From Pseudomonadota bacterium (GTDB lineage: Bacteria > Desulfobacterota > JADFVX01), in NCBI GenBank assembly GCA_015222755.1, contig JADFVX010000005.1, forward strand, positions 1 to 10,150: a stretch of DNA of 10,150 nt, given 5' to 3'. The translations under genes were made by a program, and so were the position numbers. The notes beneath the pieces are model-generated. The model made no database searches and had not been told where the DNA came from. It saw only the letters and a program-made list of their open reading frames with translations. Positions 1-6,704 of the stretch are shown here, piece after piece. Numbering within the stretch: the stretch's first letter is position 1; the number at the start of each line of letters is the position of its first letter.

Positions 1-1338
1 CCCTTGCATCAAATATGGCTGTGTCGGTGCAATCAGGATAGATTTCAGTATTCTATCGTTGTATATTTCCCAGCGCCCGTCTGTTAGTGGCCTCCTTTCG
101 GGATAACTATGCAGAAGATAGAACCCCCCCATGATGTTAGAGTTGTAGATGTTCCCCTGAAAGTTTATTTTGCGGAGAAAGTCTGGCAGGCTGTAAGGGT
201 AGTAGGACGGAGATGAACCCAGGCCGGATCGGGCTGGAATATCATTTTTTACATAATATAGTCCTGAAAGTGGATATATGCTGACAAGTAATATAAGCAA
301 GCCTATCAGATTAGTTGTTAAGGGTGACTTGAGTTTTACTTCAGGCATTAAGGCCTTTATGTTCTCAGCAATAAAGGGGGCGGCAACAATGACAAAGAGG
401 ACTATGTTTCTACGCCCGGTCAGAGCTGCCATAAAAAGTGAGATTGTAATTATAGCTCTGGGAAGAGACAGCTTTTTTTGAAACAAAAGTTTTAAGCTCG
501 AAAGTATTGTCCCTGCCAGGATAATAAGAAAGGGGTAGAATAAAGGTTCAGAGAAAGATTTGTTGCTAAAGGTTGGCGCCAGTTCACCTACCGACTTCAT
601 CAGATGTGATGCGGAACCTCCAACCTCAGTGTATAGGAGGTAGGCGTATTTCCAGGCGCCGATGCCATATGGAGTTATTAAGCTTGCAAGTATCAGAACT
701 GCCAGCAATAGAGAGGTTTTTTTCAGATTCGTCTTTTTCCCTGAAAAGTGGCCTATAATGTCAGAAAGCCAGTAGGTCCCTGCCATAAAAGGACCTATGA
801 CAAAAAGGCCGTGGCAATTTGTCCATATAATCTGAAGCAGAGCCATGATTGTAAGTGCTTTGCCATCTTTGTAGTTATGCTTTGATAGTCGTTGGTAAAA
901 GAGGGCTATCATCAAAAAAGTGATAATCTCCGGTCGGGGTAGAAAACGTTCGATAGAACTCAGTCCTACAAGGAAAACAAACAGGGCACTTATTTCGACT
1001 GTCATGTGCTGGCGAATGGAACGGTAGCAGGTGTAAAGAGTAATTGCCCAGATCGCCACCATAAAAAACTGGGCACCAAGCATTCCGGCAAGGTGGTGGA
1101 ATGCAGCTATAATAACCTGAAATAGCCAGTGGGAATCGTGGTACAGGTTGCCAAGAGCAGCAACTGTATATCGATCTGTAGTCGGGATGGATAGAGTTTT
1201 TAGTATGTCTTTTCCAATGGCAATTTGCCACCAGACGTCCAGGGAGTAGATCTCATGGATAAGGAAAGAGGATGTGGAGATGAAAACTGAGAAAATAAGC
1301 AGTTTCTTCTGCAGCTCCGATGTGCTCTTTTCTGTCAT
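1..1338 (-). CDS. Polytopic membrane protein, GT-C glycosyltransferase-like, partial at left edge
   Basis: The minus-strand frame is open from an ATG at 1338 to the window edge (446 codons, no stop), so the C-terminus is missing. It has many hydrophobic segments, the first near residues 13-30. Recognisable landmarks are DVWWQIAIGKDIL with a following IPTTDRY (34-56), HDSHWLFQVI (67-76), WTNCHG (172-177), TGRRN (about 327-331) and, after the membrane region, a soluble part with YNSNIMGGF (398-406) and PERRPLTDGRWEIY (413-426). This pattern of WW, P..D, HxWL, NxHG and GGY/F...DGR is one I associate with bacterial GT-C-type or Wzy/PMT-like integral membrane proteins annotated only as hypothetical or glycosyltransferase family 39-like. 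Substrate and reaction cannot be read from sequence. It lies 83 nt after the TPR gene on the same strand and has its own candidate promoter. The start has no clear Shine-Dalgarno; a GTG at 1383 is an alternative. Confidence 0.75.
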   Translation of the reverse strand, partial: MTEKSTSELQKKLLIFSVFISTSSFLIHEIYSLDVWWQIAIGKDILKTLSIPTTDRYTVAALGNLYHDSHWLFQVIIAAFHHLAGMLGAQFFMVAIWAITLYTCYRSIRQHMTVEISALFVFLVGLSSIERFLPRPEIITFLMIALFYQRLSKHNYKDGKALTIMALLQIIWTNCHGLFVIGPFMAGTYWLSDIIGHFSGKKTNLKKTSLLLAVLILASLITPYGIGAWKYAYLLYTEVGGSASHLMKSVGELAPTFSNKSFSEPLFYPFLIILAGTILSSLKLLFQKKLSLPRAIITISLFMAALTGRRNIVLFVIVAAPFIAENIKALMPEVKLKSPLTTNLIGLLILLVSIYPLSGLYYVKNDIPARSGLGSSPSYYPYSLPDFLRKINFQGNIYNSNIMGGFYLLHSYPERRPLTDGRWEIYNDRILKSILIAPTQPYLMQG

Positions 1339-1359
1339 TTTGTCAGAGTTTGAATATGA

Positions 1360-1387
1360 ATTATACTCAATTTGTTTGTCCACGCAA
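1360..1387 (-). promoter_or_regulatory. Candidate promoter for the left-edge membrane protein gene
   Basis: On the minus strand a perfect TATAAT lies at 1365-1360, 21 nt before the ATG at 1338. The best -35 match is a weak TTGCGT at 1387-1382 with a 16-nt spacer. Transcription would start near 1353, giving a leader of only about 15 nt. The gene may therefore be transcribed separately from the upstream TPR gene, though read-through is possible because no terminator is visible between them. The -35 is poor, so confidence is limited. Confidence 0.4.
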
Positions 1388-1421
1388 ATAAGAGGAACTT
1401 TGCCTGGTTATGGGAATAAAG

Positions 1422-2153
1422 CTATCTCCGAACTATCTTCCTGCCGCCCTTTGCTCCCCTGGCACCAGCCTGCACGCGCATACTCATAGGAGGTGTCTCA
1501 AGGTGGAACTGGTACCAGACCTCACCGAAGCTCTTCATCTTCATCCTGGCCTTGTTTTGCAAGGCCTTCAGGTTTGATGCCGTACGTTCATCGCCAGGCA
1601 GTTTTTTAACGGCACGATTGAGTACCTCTATAGCCTTGTCTCTTTCACCTTCTTTGCTGAGGCAATAGGCGTAGATATTCCACATGATCGCTTCCTTGGC
1701 GTTGGCCTTAACACCTTTTTCAAAGGCCTTTATCATGCCTTCCCTGTTCTTCTTTTTCATATGCGCAACGCCGAGCATTCCTACTCCAACCCAGTTTTTG
1801 CCGGGTGATTTTTCAAGGTTTGGAAGGGCTGCGCTGAAGTCTTTTTTGAGGAACTGTATAATGCCTATCTGGGCTATTATCTGGGACTTTACCATAAACA
1901 TCCAGTTCCCGTATTTAAGGCCGCCTTCGAGAGTTTTGATTGCAAGGTCAAATTTACCGCCCTGCAGTACCTTTCCTGCAGATTCCATAATGCCCTGCAC
2001 CTGGCCCATTATGCGTTTGCTAAGCAGGAAGTTCAGGGCCATCATGACTGCGAAGCCGAATATCAGACTCCAGATGTGGCCAGCAGCTAGGAGAAAAAAA
2101 GACAGGGCATATACGGCTGCTGCCGACAAAAGTGAGATTAAGACGTTTATCAT
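1422..2153 (-). CDS. Membrane-anchored tetratricopeptide (TPR) repeat protein
   Basis: 243 aa. Two hydrophobic helices at the N-terminus (about 3-24 and 27-45) anchor the protein in the membrane. The rest, about residues 55-220, is helical with TPR-like spacing: a GKFDLAIKTLEGGL unit, a KKDFSAALPNLEK unit, a MIKAFEKGVKANAKEAIMWNIYAYCL unit and a clear GERDKAIEVLNRAVKKLPGD unit. A MKSFGEVWYQFHLETPP segment follows, then a strongly basic Gly/Arg tail (about 225-243). TPRs are protein-interaction scaffolds, and the partner is unknown. The start is supported by ACGAGG at 2166-2161, 7 nt before the ATG. The gene follows aspC by 37 nt and is probably in the same operon. No specific function can be assigned. 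Confidence 0.85.
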   Translation of the reverse strand: MINVLISLLSAAAVYALSFFLLAAGHIWSLIFGFAVMMALNFLLSKRIMGQVQGIMESAGKVLQGGKFDLAIKTLEGGLKYGNWMFMVKSQIIAQIGIIQFLKKDFSAALPNLEKSPGKNWVGVGMLGVAHMKKKNREGMIKAFEKGVKANAKEAIMWNIYAYCLSKEGERDKAIEVLNRAVKKLPGDERTASNLKALQNKARMKMKSFGEVWYQFHLETPPMSMRVQAGARGAKGGRKIVRR

Positions 2154-2190
2154 GTTACTACCTCGTTGTAATAGTTTTTCTCAAGCCCGC

Positions 2191-3384
2191 TTAAAGTGCC
2201 TTGAGTGCTTCTTCGATCCGGTCGATTCCTTTTTTTATGTTATCCATTGATGTGGCGTAAGAAAGCCTGACATGCTCATCGGCACCGAATGCCCCCCCGG
2301 GGACAACTGCAACCTTTGCCTTCTCAAGCAGGTAGGTTGTAAGGCTTGCCGAATCCTCAATCTTCCCACCGCTGTAGCTTTTGCCAAAATAGGCCGACAT
2401 GTTGGGGAATACATAAAATGCACCCTGAGGATTAAGGCATCTCACCCCCTCTATATTGTTCAGCCGCTCCACTATATATTCCTTTCTCTTTTCAAACTCA
2501 GCCGCCATTTCGGCAACTGCTGTCTGGTCGCCTTCAAGCGCCTCTACTGAAGCCGCCTGGGATATAGATGTGGGATTGGATGTGCTTTGCCCCTGTATTT
2601 TGCTCATCGCCTTGATAATGTCGGCATTGCCGGCCATATATCCTATACGCCAGCCCGGCATGGAGTAGGTCTTAGAGACGCCGTTAGTAACCATCGTCAG
2701 GGCCTTAACCTCCTCACTCAGTGAGGCTATGCTTGTAGCCTTGAATCCGCCGTAGGTCATGCGGTTGTATATCTCGTCGGAAAGTATGAGTATCTTATTT
2801 TTAACCGCTACTTCCGCAATAGCCCGAAGTTCATCTTCTGAATAGGCCGCTCCGGTCGGGTTGGAAGGGGAGTTTACTATTACCAGCTTGGTCTTGTCAG
2901 TGATTGAGTTTTTCAGCTGTTCTGCCGTCATCTTGAATCCCTGTGCCTCAGCACAATCGACAATAACAGGTAAGCCTCCGGCAAGAAGGACCATATCGGG
3001 ATAAGATACCCAGTATGGTGCAGGTATAATGACCTCGTCGCCGGGATTTATCACCGCCTGAAAAAGGTTGTATATGCTGTGCTTTCCGCCGCAGGAGATA
3101 AGTATGTTCTCCGGATGGTACTCGATGCCGCAGTCTTCCTTTGTCCTGTGGATTACAGCTTTTTTAAGCTCGTCTGTGCCGCTTACGGCTGTATATTTGG
3201 TAAACCCTGCGTTGATAGCGTCAATTGCAACTTTGTTTATGTTGTCGGGGGTGTCAAAGTCAGGCTCACCGGCTCCTAAGCCGATAAGGTCAATGCCTTC
3301 CGCTTTCATAGCCTTGGCTTTTGCTGTAATTGCCAGGGTTACAGAGGGCTTTACACTTTTTACTCTATCCGATAAAAATGACAT
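2191..3384 (-). CDS. aspC: Class I aspartate aminotransferase (PLP-dependent)
   Basis: 397 aa, the usual length for fold-type I aminotransferases of the AspC/AatA Ib group. It exchanges the amino group between aspartate and 2-oxoglutarate, linking oxaloacetate and glutamate pools in the cytoplasm. Visible motifs: LGAGEPDFDTP (36-46) for substrate binding, the YWVSYPD region with the ring-stacking Trp at 125, NSPSNPTG (171-178) with the cofactor-contacting Asn 175, SDEIY (202-206) with Asp 203 and Tyr 206, and SKTYSMPGWRIGY (237-249) with the Schiff-base Lys 238. A C-terminal HVRLSYA carries the carboxylate-binding Arg. The start ATG lies 9 nt beyond the coaD stop and has an AAGG overlapping that stop region, so translation is probably coupled. 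Related family members use tyrosine, prephenate or N-acetyl-diaminopimelate, so exact substrate preference is inferred. Confidence 0.93.
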   Translation of the reverse strand: MSFLSDRVKSVKPSVTLAITAKAKAMKAEGIDLIGLGAGEPDFDTPDNINKVAIDAINAGFTKYTAVSGTDELKKAVIHRTKEDCGIEYHPENILISCGGKHSIYNLFQAVINPGDEVIIPAPYWVSYPDMVLLAGGLPVIVDCAEAQGFKMTAEQLKNSITDKTKLVIVNSPSNPTGAAYSEDELRAIAEVAVKNKILILSDEIYNRMTYGGFKATSIASLSEEVKALTMVTNGVSKTYSMPGWRIGYMAGNADIIKAMSKIQGQSTSNPTSISQAASVEALEGDQTAVAEMAAEFEKRKEYIVERLNNIEGVRCLNPQGAFYVFPNMSAYFGKSYSGGKIEDSASLTTYLLEKAKVAVVPGGAFGADEHVRLSYATSMDNIKKGIDRIEEALKAL

Positions 3385-3393
3385 GAGATAACC

Positions 3394-3876
3394 TTACTTA
3401 CTGTATTTTTCAATGAGTGCAGTGTTGACTTTGTCGGGCACAAAACAGTCAACCTTGCCTCCAAGCCGGCATATTTCCTTGACAAAACTTGAGCTCAGAT
3501 AGGAATACTGTTCTCCCGTCATCATAAAGATGGTCTCAAACTTTGATGCCAGTTTACGGTTCATAGAGGCCATCTGGAATTCATACTCAAAGTCTGATAT
3601 TGCCCTCAGTCCTCTCAGTATGACCTGAGCCTGGTGTTTCTCCAGGTAGTCAATCAACAGGCCGCTGAAGCTTTCTACGCTGACACTTGGAATGTCCCCG
3701 GTTACCTCGCGGATGATTTCGACCCTTTCTTCTATTTCAAAGAGGGGTTCTTTCTGGGGGTTGAACGCTACGGCGACTATGACCTCATCAAAGACCCTTG
3801 CACCGCGCTTTATGATGTCAATGTGTCCGTTTGTAATCGGGTCAAAAGTGCCGGGATATACGGCGATATTTTTCAT
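3394..3876 (-). CDS. coaD: Phosphopantetheine adenylyltransferase
   Basis: 160 aa, standard CoaD size. It transfers AMP from ATP to 4'-phosphopantetheine to make dephospho-CoA, the penultimate step of CoA synthesis, as a soluble (typically hexameric) enzyme. The nucleotidyltransferase motif is intact: YPGTFDPITNGH (7-18), with Thr 10 and His 18 of the TxxH-type site. Substrate-site elements also present are FNPQKEP (38-44), RGLRAISDFEYEFQMA (88-103) and the C-terminal LSSSFVKEI (127-135), the counterpart of the family ISSTxVRE motif. Its ATG directly abuts the rsmD TAA stop (zero spacing), and a G-rich stretch inside the rsmD end acts as a weak ribosome-binding site, implying translational coupling. 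The rsmD-coaD pair is common across bacteria. Confidence 0.97.
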   Translation of the reverse strand: MKNIAVYPGTFDPITNGHIDIIKRGARVFDEVIVAVAFNPQKEPLFEIEERVEIIREVTGDIPSVSVESFSGLLIDYLEKHQAQVILRGLRAISDFEYEFQMASMNRKLASKFETIFMMTGEQYSYLSSSFVKEICRLGGKVDCFVPDKVNTALIEKYSK

Positions 3877-4431
3877 TTATTTCCCCCTGCCATAAAAACT
3901 TATAAGGGTATCCCCGTAAGGTCTTCTATCCATCATATTCAGTATTCCGTAGCAGTCTTGCATCTCTTCTTTTGCGGCATGTTCCGCCACTACTAGCGCA
4001 TCACCTGCAATGCTGCTTTCACCAAGTACTTCCAGTGTCCTGCCTGCCAGTCCCTTCATATAAGGAGGGTCGAGAAAGATCACATCAAAGCTCCTCCCTC
4101 TTTTCTCAAGAAGCTGCAAGGCCTTTAGGACATCAAGTGTTATGATGTCTGCTTTGTCTGTGAGCCCGCAGCTGCTCAGGTTGGCCCTGAGGGTCTTTAG
4201 CGACTCCCTGTCATTTTCTGCAAAACAGGCCAGTTTAGCCCCTCGGCTTAGCGACTCTATCCCAAGATTGCCCGTGCCTGAAAACAGATCAAGAACCTCA
4301 GCTCCTTCTATGAGTGCGCTCCCCAGTATGTTAAATAAGGACTCTTTGACTCTGTCCGAAGTCGGCCTTATTTTGGGGCTGCTAAAGGACTCTAATCTTT
4401 TTCCTTTCAGGGTGCCGCTGATTACTCTCAA
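3877..4431 (-). CDS. rsmD: 16S rRNA (guanine(966)-N2)-methyltransferase
   Basis: 184 aa. It methylates the N2 of G966 (E. coli numbering) in helix 31 of 16S rRNA during small-subunit assembly, using S-adenosylmethionine. The N-terminal MRVISGTLKGKRL and IRPTSDRVKESLFNIL (21-36) are the RsmD family signature. SAM motif I is VLDLFSGTGNLGIE (46-59), followed by an acidic residue in FAEND (70-74). The catalytic motif IV is FLDPPY (119-124). The start codon is TTG: the frame has a stop at 4449-4447 and no ATG or GTG between it and the conserved MRVISG, so the TTG at 4431 is effectively forced. No strong Shine-Dalgarno is visible. First gene of the leftward operon, divergent from murI. Confidence 0.95.
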   Translation of the reverse strand: MRVISGTLKGKRLESFSSPKIRPTSDRVKESLFNILGSALIEGAEVLDLFSGTGNLGIESLSRGAKLACFAENDRESLKTLRANLSSCGLTDKADIITLDVLKALQLLEKRGRSFDVIFLDPPYMKGLAGRTLEVLGESSIAGDALVVAEHAAKEEMQDCYGILNMMDRRPYGDTLISFYGRGK

Positions 4432-4477
4432 AAAAGGCCCTGCCCACTATAAATTATCTAGCTGAAAAGCGATTAAA

Positions 4478-4505
4478 AATATCATAGTATGCAAAGTTGC
4501 GTCAA
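4478..4505 (-). promoter_or_regulatory. Candidate leftward promoter for the rsmD-coaD-aspC operon
   Basis: On the minus strand TTGACG (4505-4500) is followed after 16 nt by GATATT (4483-4478). An overlapping TATGAT at 4486-4481 is a better -10 but gives a 13-nt spacer. A sigma-70-type promoter somewhere here is expected, because this is the only gap upstream of rsmD. The exact -10 is uncertain. The leader would be roughly 40 nt. Confidence 0.35.
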
Positions 4506-4546
4506 GGCGTTTCATGCATTTTGAGGCTGTCTTAAGGGAAATCCCG

Positions 4547-4576
4547 TTGACAATGAATCGATAAATAACCTACATT
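4547..4576 (+). promoter_or_regulatory. Candidate sigma-70 promoter for murI
   Basis: A perfect -35 hexamer TTGACA (4547-4552) is followed after 18 nt by TACATT (4571-4576; 4 of 6 matches to TATAAT). The expected start point is about 4582-4583, essentially at the murI start codon, so the transcript would have no leader or almost none. A short dyad GGGA-AA-TCCC (4536-4545) lies just upstream of the -35. Confidence 0.45.
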
Positions 4577-4582
4577 AGCGAA

Positions 4583-5395
4583 GTGATGAAAAGTGATGTG
4601 AAAAATAACGCAATAGGCATATTCGATTCAGGTGTGGGAGGCCTTACGGTGCTCCACAGTATCGTAAGCCGGCTGCCTTACGAAAATACCGTTTATGTAG
4701 GTGATACGGCGCGTGTTCCCTATGGCACCAAGTCTGCCCGTACTGTAACGCAGTATGCCATTGGAATAGGCGAATTTTTGTCTCATATTCCAGTCAAGGC
4801 CCTTGTCGTGGCCTGCAATACGGCATCTGCCTTTGCCCTTGATGCCCTGAGGGGCCGTTTTGATCTCCCTATTGTCGGCATGATCGATCCTGCTGCAAGG
4901 AGGGCAGTGGCTGCCTCAAAAAATGGCCGTATAGGCGTGATAGGTACGGTGGGTACTGTGAAAAGCGGAGCATATGGCAGGGCAATTAAGCATATTAGTC
5001 CGGATGTCGAGGTCCTTGCTCATGCCTGTCCTCTTTTTGTGCCCCTTGCAGAAGAGGGCTGGTTGTCAAATGATATTGCAAGGCTGAGTGCGCAAAAATA
5101 TCTGGAGCCAATGAAAAGGCATGGTGTCGATACTGTAATACTTGGCTGTACGCATTACCCGCTTTTGAAAGAAGTGATAAGTGAAGTGCTTGGAGAGGGC
5201 GTGACGCTTGTAGATTCCGGTGATGAAGCGGCCCTGGACTTGGAGGGGCTGCTCGTTGATAGAGGCCTCCACAGGAAGGGTGGAGGTGCCTCTCACAGGT
5301 TTTATGTGACTGATACGCCTGATCGTTTTGTTGAGGTAGGCGAGAGCTTCCTCGGAGGCCGGCTTTCGGATGTAAGCCATGTGGATATCCCGTGA
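4583..5395 (+). CDS. murI: Glutamate racemase
   Basis: 270 aa, normal for MurI. It interconverts L- and D-glutamate without a cofactor, supplying D-Glu for the MurD step of peptidoglycan precursor synthesis in the cytoplasm. The N-terminal IGIFDSGVGGLTVL (11-24) holds the conserved Asp 15-Ser 16. The two catalytic cysteines of the two-base mechanism are present in VVACNTASA (Cys 78) and ILGCTHYPLL (Cys 189, with His 191). PYG (46-48) and the VDSG segment (210-213) also fit the family. The start could be the GTG at 4583 or the adjacent ATG at 4586; neither has a convincing Shine-Dalgarno, consistent with the candidate promoter ending only 6 nt upstream. The gene stands alone, divergent from rsmD, and is separated from fba by 210 nt containing the fba promoter. 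Confidence 0.96.
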   Translation: MMKSDVKNNAIGIFDSGVGGLTVLHSIVSRLPYENTVYVGDTARVPYGTKSARTVTQYAIGIGEFLSHIPVKALVVACNTASAFALDALRGRFDLPIVGMIDPAARRAVAASKNGRIGVIGTVGTVKSGAYGRAIKHISPDVEVLAHACPLFVPLAEEGWLSNDIARLSAQKYLEPMKRHGVDTVILGCTHYPLLKEVISEVLGEGVTLVDSGDEAALDLEGLLVDRGLHRKGGGASHRFYVTDTPDRFVEVGESFLGGRLSDVSHVDIP

Positions 5396-5514
5396 TGGGG
5401 GTTTATATATTACCTGGCCGCACTTGGAAGGCACTTCCGTACTCGATGCAAATCCAGCTCTTTTCTCTCTAAAGATTTCCACCTTTTTTCTGCCTTTTTA
5501 GACAGCGTCCAATG

Positions 5515-5542
5515 TTGACAAATAGTAGCAATGATGTATATT
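5515..5542 (+). promoter_or_regulatory. Strong sigma-70-type promoter for fba
   Basis: A perfect TTGACA (5515-5520), a 16-nt spacer and TATATT (5537-5542; 5 of 6) make the best promoter match in the window. Transcription would start near 5549, giving a leader of about 57 nt before the fba ATG at 5606. High expression would suit a glycolytic enzyme. Confidence 0.65.
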
Positions 5543-5605
5543 TGTACTTGATTCTTACAGGTGTTTTTTTACCATTAATTTTAGTTCGAGTTTTGGGAGG
5601 TTGTT

Positions 5606-6580
5606 ATGGCTGATGCGACAAAGTATGCCGATCTTGGTCTTGTAAACACGCGGGATATGTTCAAAAAGGCGATGGATGGCGGCTATGCTGTTCCTGCTTA
5701 TAACTTCAATAATATGGAGCAGCTTCAGGCTATTGTTGTAGCTTGTGCTGAAACCAGGTCTCCCGTTATATTGCAGGTCTCCAGCGGGGCCAGAAAATAT
5801 GCCAATCAGACCCTTCTGAAGTATATGGCGATGGGGGCGGTAGAGATGGTAAGGGAGATGGGGGCCAATATTCCCATAGCGCTTCACCTCGACCATGGAG
5901 ATACTTTTGAACTTTGCAAGTCCTGTATCGATTCCGGGTTTTCATCGGTAATGATAGACGGGTCTCACCATTCCTTTGAAAAGAACATCGAATTGACCCG
6001 GCAGGTGGTGGAATACGCCCACCCGAGAGATGTGACGGTAGAAGGGGAGCTTGGGGTCCTTGCCGGTATCGAGGATGAGGTATCATCCGAGGTCTCTCAC
6101 TACACCAAACCTGAAGAGGTCGAGGAATTTGTCAAAAAAACCGGATGTGACTCTCTCGCCATTTCCATAGGGACCTCCCATGGTGCTTTCAAGTTTAAGC
6201 CGGGTCAGCCCGTCCCGCCACTTCGTTTCGATATCCTTAAAGAGTGTGAAAAACGTCTTCCAGGTTTCCCGATCGTTCTCCACGGGGCTTCTTCCGTTAT
6301 TCCTGAGTATGTGGAGATGATAAATAAATACGGTGGTAAGATGGAAGGGGCAGTTGGCGTCCCTGAGGAGCAGCTGAGGAAGGCTGCAAAGTCTGCCGTA
6401 TGCAAGATAAATATCGACAGTGACGGCAGGCTTGGCGTTACGGCGGTGATACGTAAGGTCTTTGTGGAAAAGCCATCAGAGTTTGACCCGAGGAAATATC
6501 TCGGCCCCGCCCGTGAAGAACTGGTGAAGATGATCAAACACAAAAATGAAAATGTTTTGGGTAGTGCAAACAGGGCTTAG
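5606..6580 (+). CDS. fba: Fructose-bisphosphate aldolase, class II
   Basis: 324 aa. This zinc-dependent aldolase cleaves or forms fructose 1,6-bisphosphate from dihydroxyacetone phosphate and glyceraldehyde 3-phosphate, serving glycolysis and gluconeogenesis. Family signatures: VPAYNFNNMEQ (29-39); HLDHGD (94-99) with the catalytic Asp 96 and zinc ligand His 97; SVMIDGSH (114-121); the acidic-ligand loop VEGELG (145-150) followed by a GxEDEV segment; IGTSHGAFKF (188-197) with a zinc His; VLHGASS (224-230) with the third zinc His; and KINIDSD (267-273) for phosphate and substrate binding. The start is secured by GGGAGG at 5595-5600, 5 nt before the ATG. It has its own strong promoter. No proper terminator is visible before rpsF, 124 nt downstream, so some read-through into the ribosomal operon is possible. 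Confidence 0.96.
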   Translation: MADATKYADLGLVNTRDMFKKAMDGGYAVPAYNFNNMEQLQAIVVACAETRSPVILQVSSGARKYANQTLLKYMAMGAVEMVREMGANIPIALHLDHGDTFELCKSCIDSGFSSVMIDGSHHSFEKNIELTRQVVEYAHPRDVTVEGELGVLAGIEDEVSSEVSHYTKPEEVEEFVKKTGCDSLAISIGTSHGAFKFKPGQPVPPLRFDILKECEKRLPGFPIVLHGASSVIPEYVEMINKYGGKMEGAVGVPEEQLRKAAKSAVCKINIDSDGRLGVTAVIRKVFVEKPSEFDPRKYLGPAREELVKMIKHKNENVLGSANRA

Positions 6581-6605
6581 CTCCAGGTTTTGTTTGAGAT
6601 AATCC

Positions 6606-6634
6606 TTGATTTAATTCTTAAAAACCTGTATATA
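6606..6634 (+). promoter_or_regulatory. Candidate promoter for rpsF operon
   Basis: TTGATT (6606-6611), a 17-nt spacer and TATATA (6629-6634), preceded by TG at 6627-6628, form a plausible promoter. The start point would be near 6641, giving a leader of about 64 nt that contains the G/C-rich inverted repeats at 6643-6681. The hexamers are only partial matches (4 of 6 each). Confidence 0.4.
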
Positions 6635-6642
6635 TCTTCGTT

Positions 6643-6698
6643 TAGCTCCTTGCTCCGGGCTCATTTCGTGTTCCGGGGCTACAAAAACCGCGAGGAGG
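6643..6698 (+). promoter_or_regulatory. Structured rpsF leader, possible S6:S18 autoregulatory site
   Basis: The leader can fold in two overlapping ways: 6643-6649 (TAGCTCC) with 6675-6681 (GGGGCTA), seven pairs including one G-U; or 6652-6658 (GCTCCGG) with 6673-6679 (CCGGGGC), also seven pairs with one G-U. A free CCG (6688-6690) lies directly before the Shine-Dalgarno GAGGAGG (6692-6698). In many bacteria the S6:S18 complex represses its own mRNA by binding a leader hairpin that exposes a CCG, mimicking its 16S rRNA site. The structures are visible in the sequence; the regulatory assignment is inference. Confidence 0.4.
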
Positions 6699-6704
6699 AA
6701 GTAA

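Noticed and set aside
875..1231. Minus-strand open frame of 118 codons rich in Cys, Pro and His
   Set aside because: It lies in another frame of the same strand inside the clear membrane-protein gene (1-1338) and shows no family signature.
1684..2250. Plus-strand open frame of 188 codons
   Set aside because: Antisense to the TPR gene and the end of aspC; composition is that of a shadow frame and it has no ribosome-binding site.
4536..4545. GGGAAATCCC dyad as a regulator binding site near the murI promoter
   Set aside because: Only four paired bases per side, single occurrence, no known operator matched; mentioned with the promoter only.
5426..5438. Small hairpin GGAAG-GCA-CTTCC after murI as a terminator
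   Set aside because: Only five base pairs and no T run follows; too weak to call a terminator.
5066..5482. Minus-strand open frame of 138 codons
   Set aside because: Antisense to murI, whose coding is certain; no recognisable domain and it runs through the intergenic region without support.
6584..6628. Perfect 8-bp inverted arms CAGGTTTT/AAAACCTG between fba and rpsF
   Set aside because: The loop is 29 nt and no T tract follows the right arm; the arm overlaps the candidate rpsF promoter spacer. Could be an operator, but chance is as likely.
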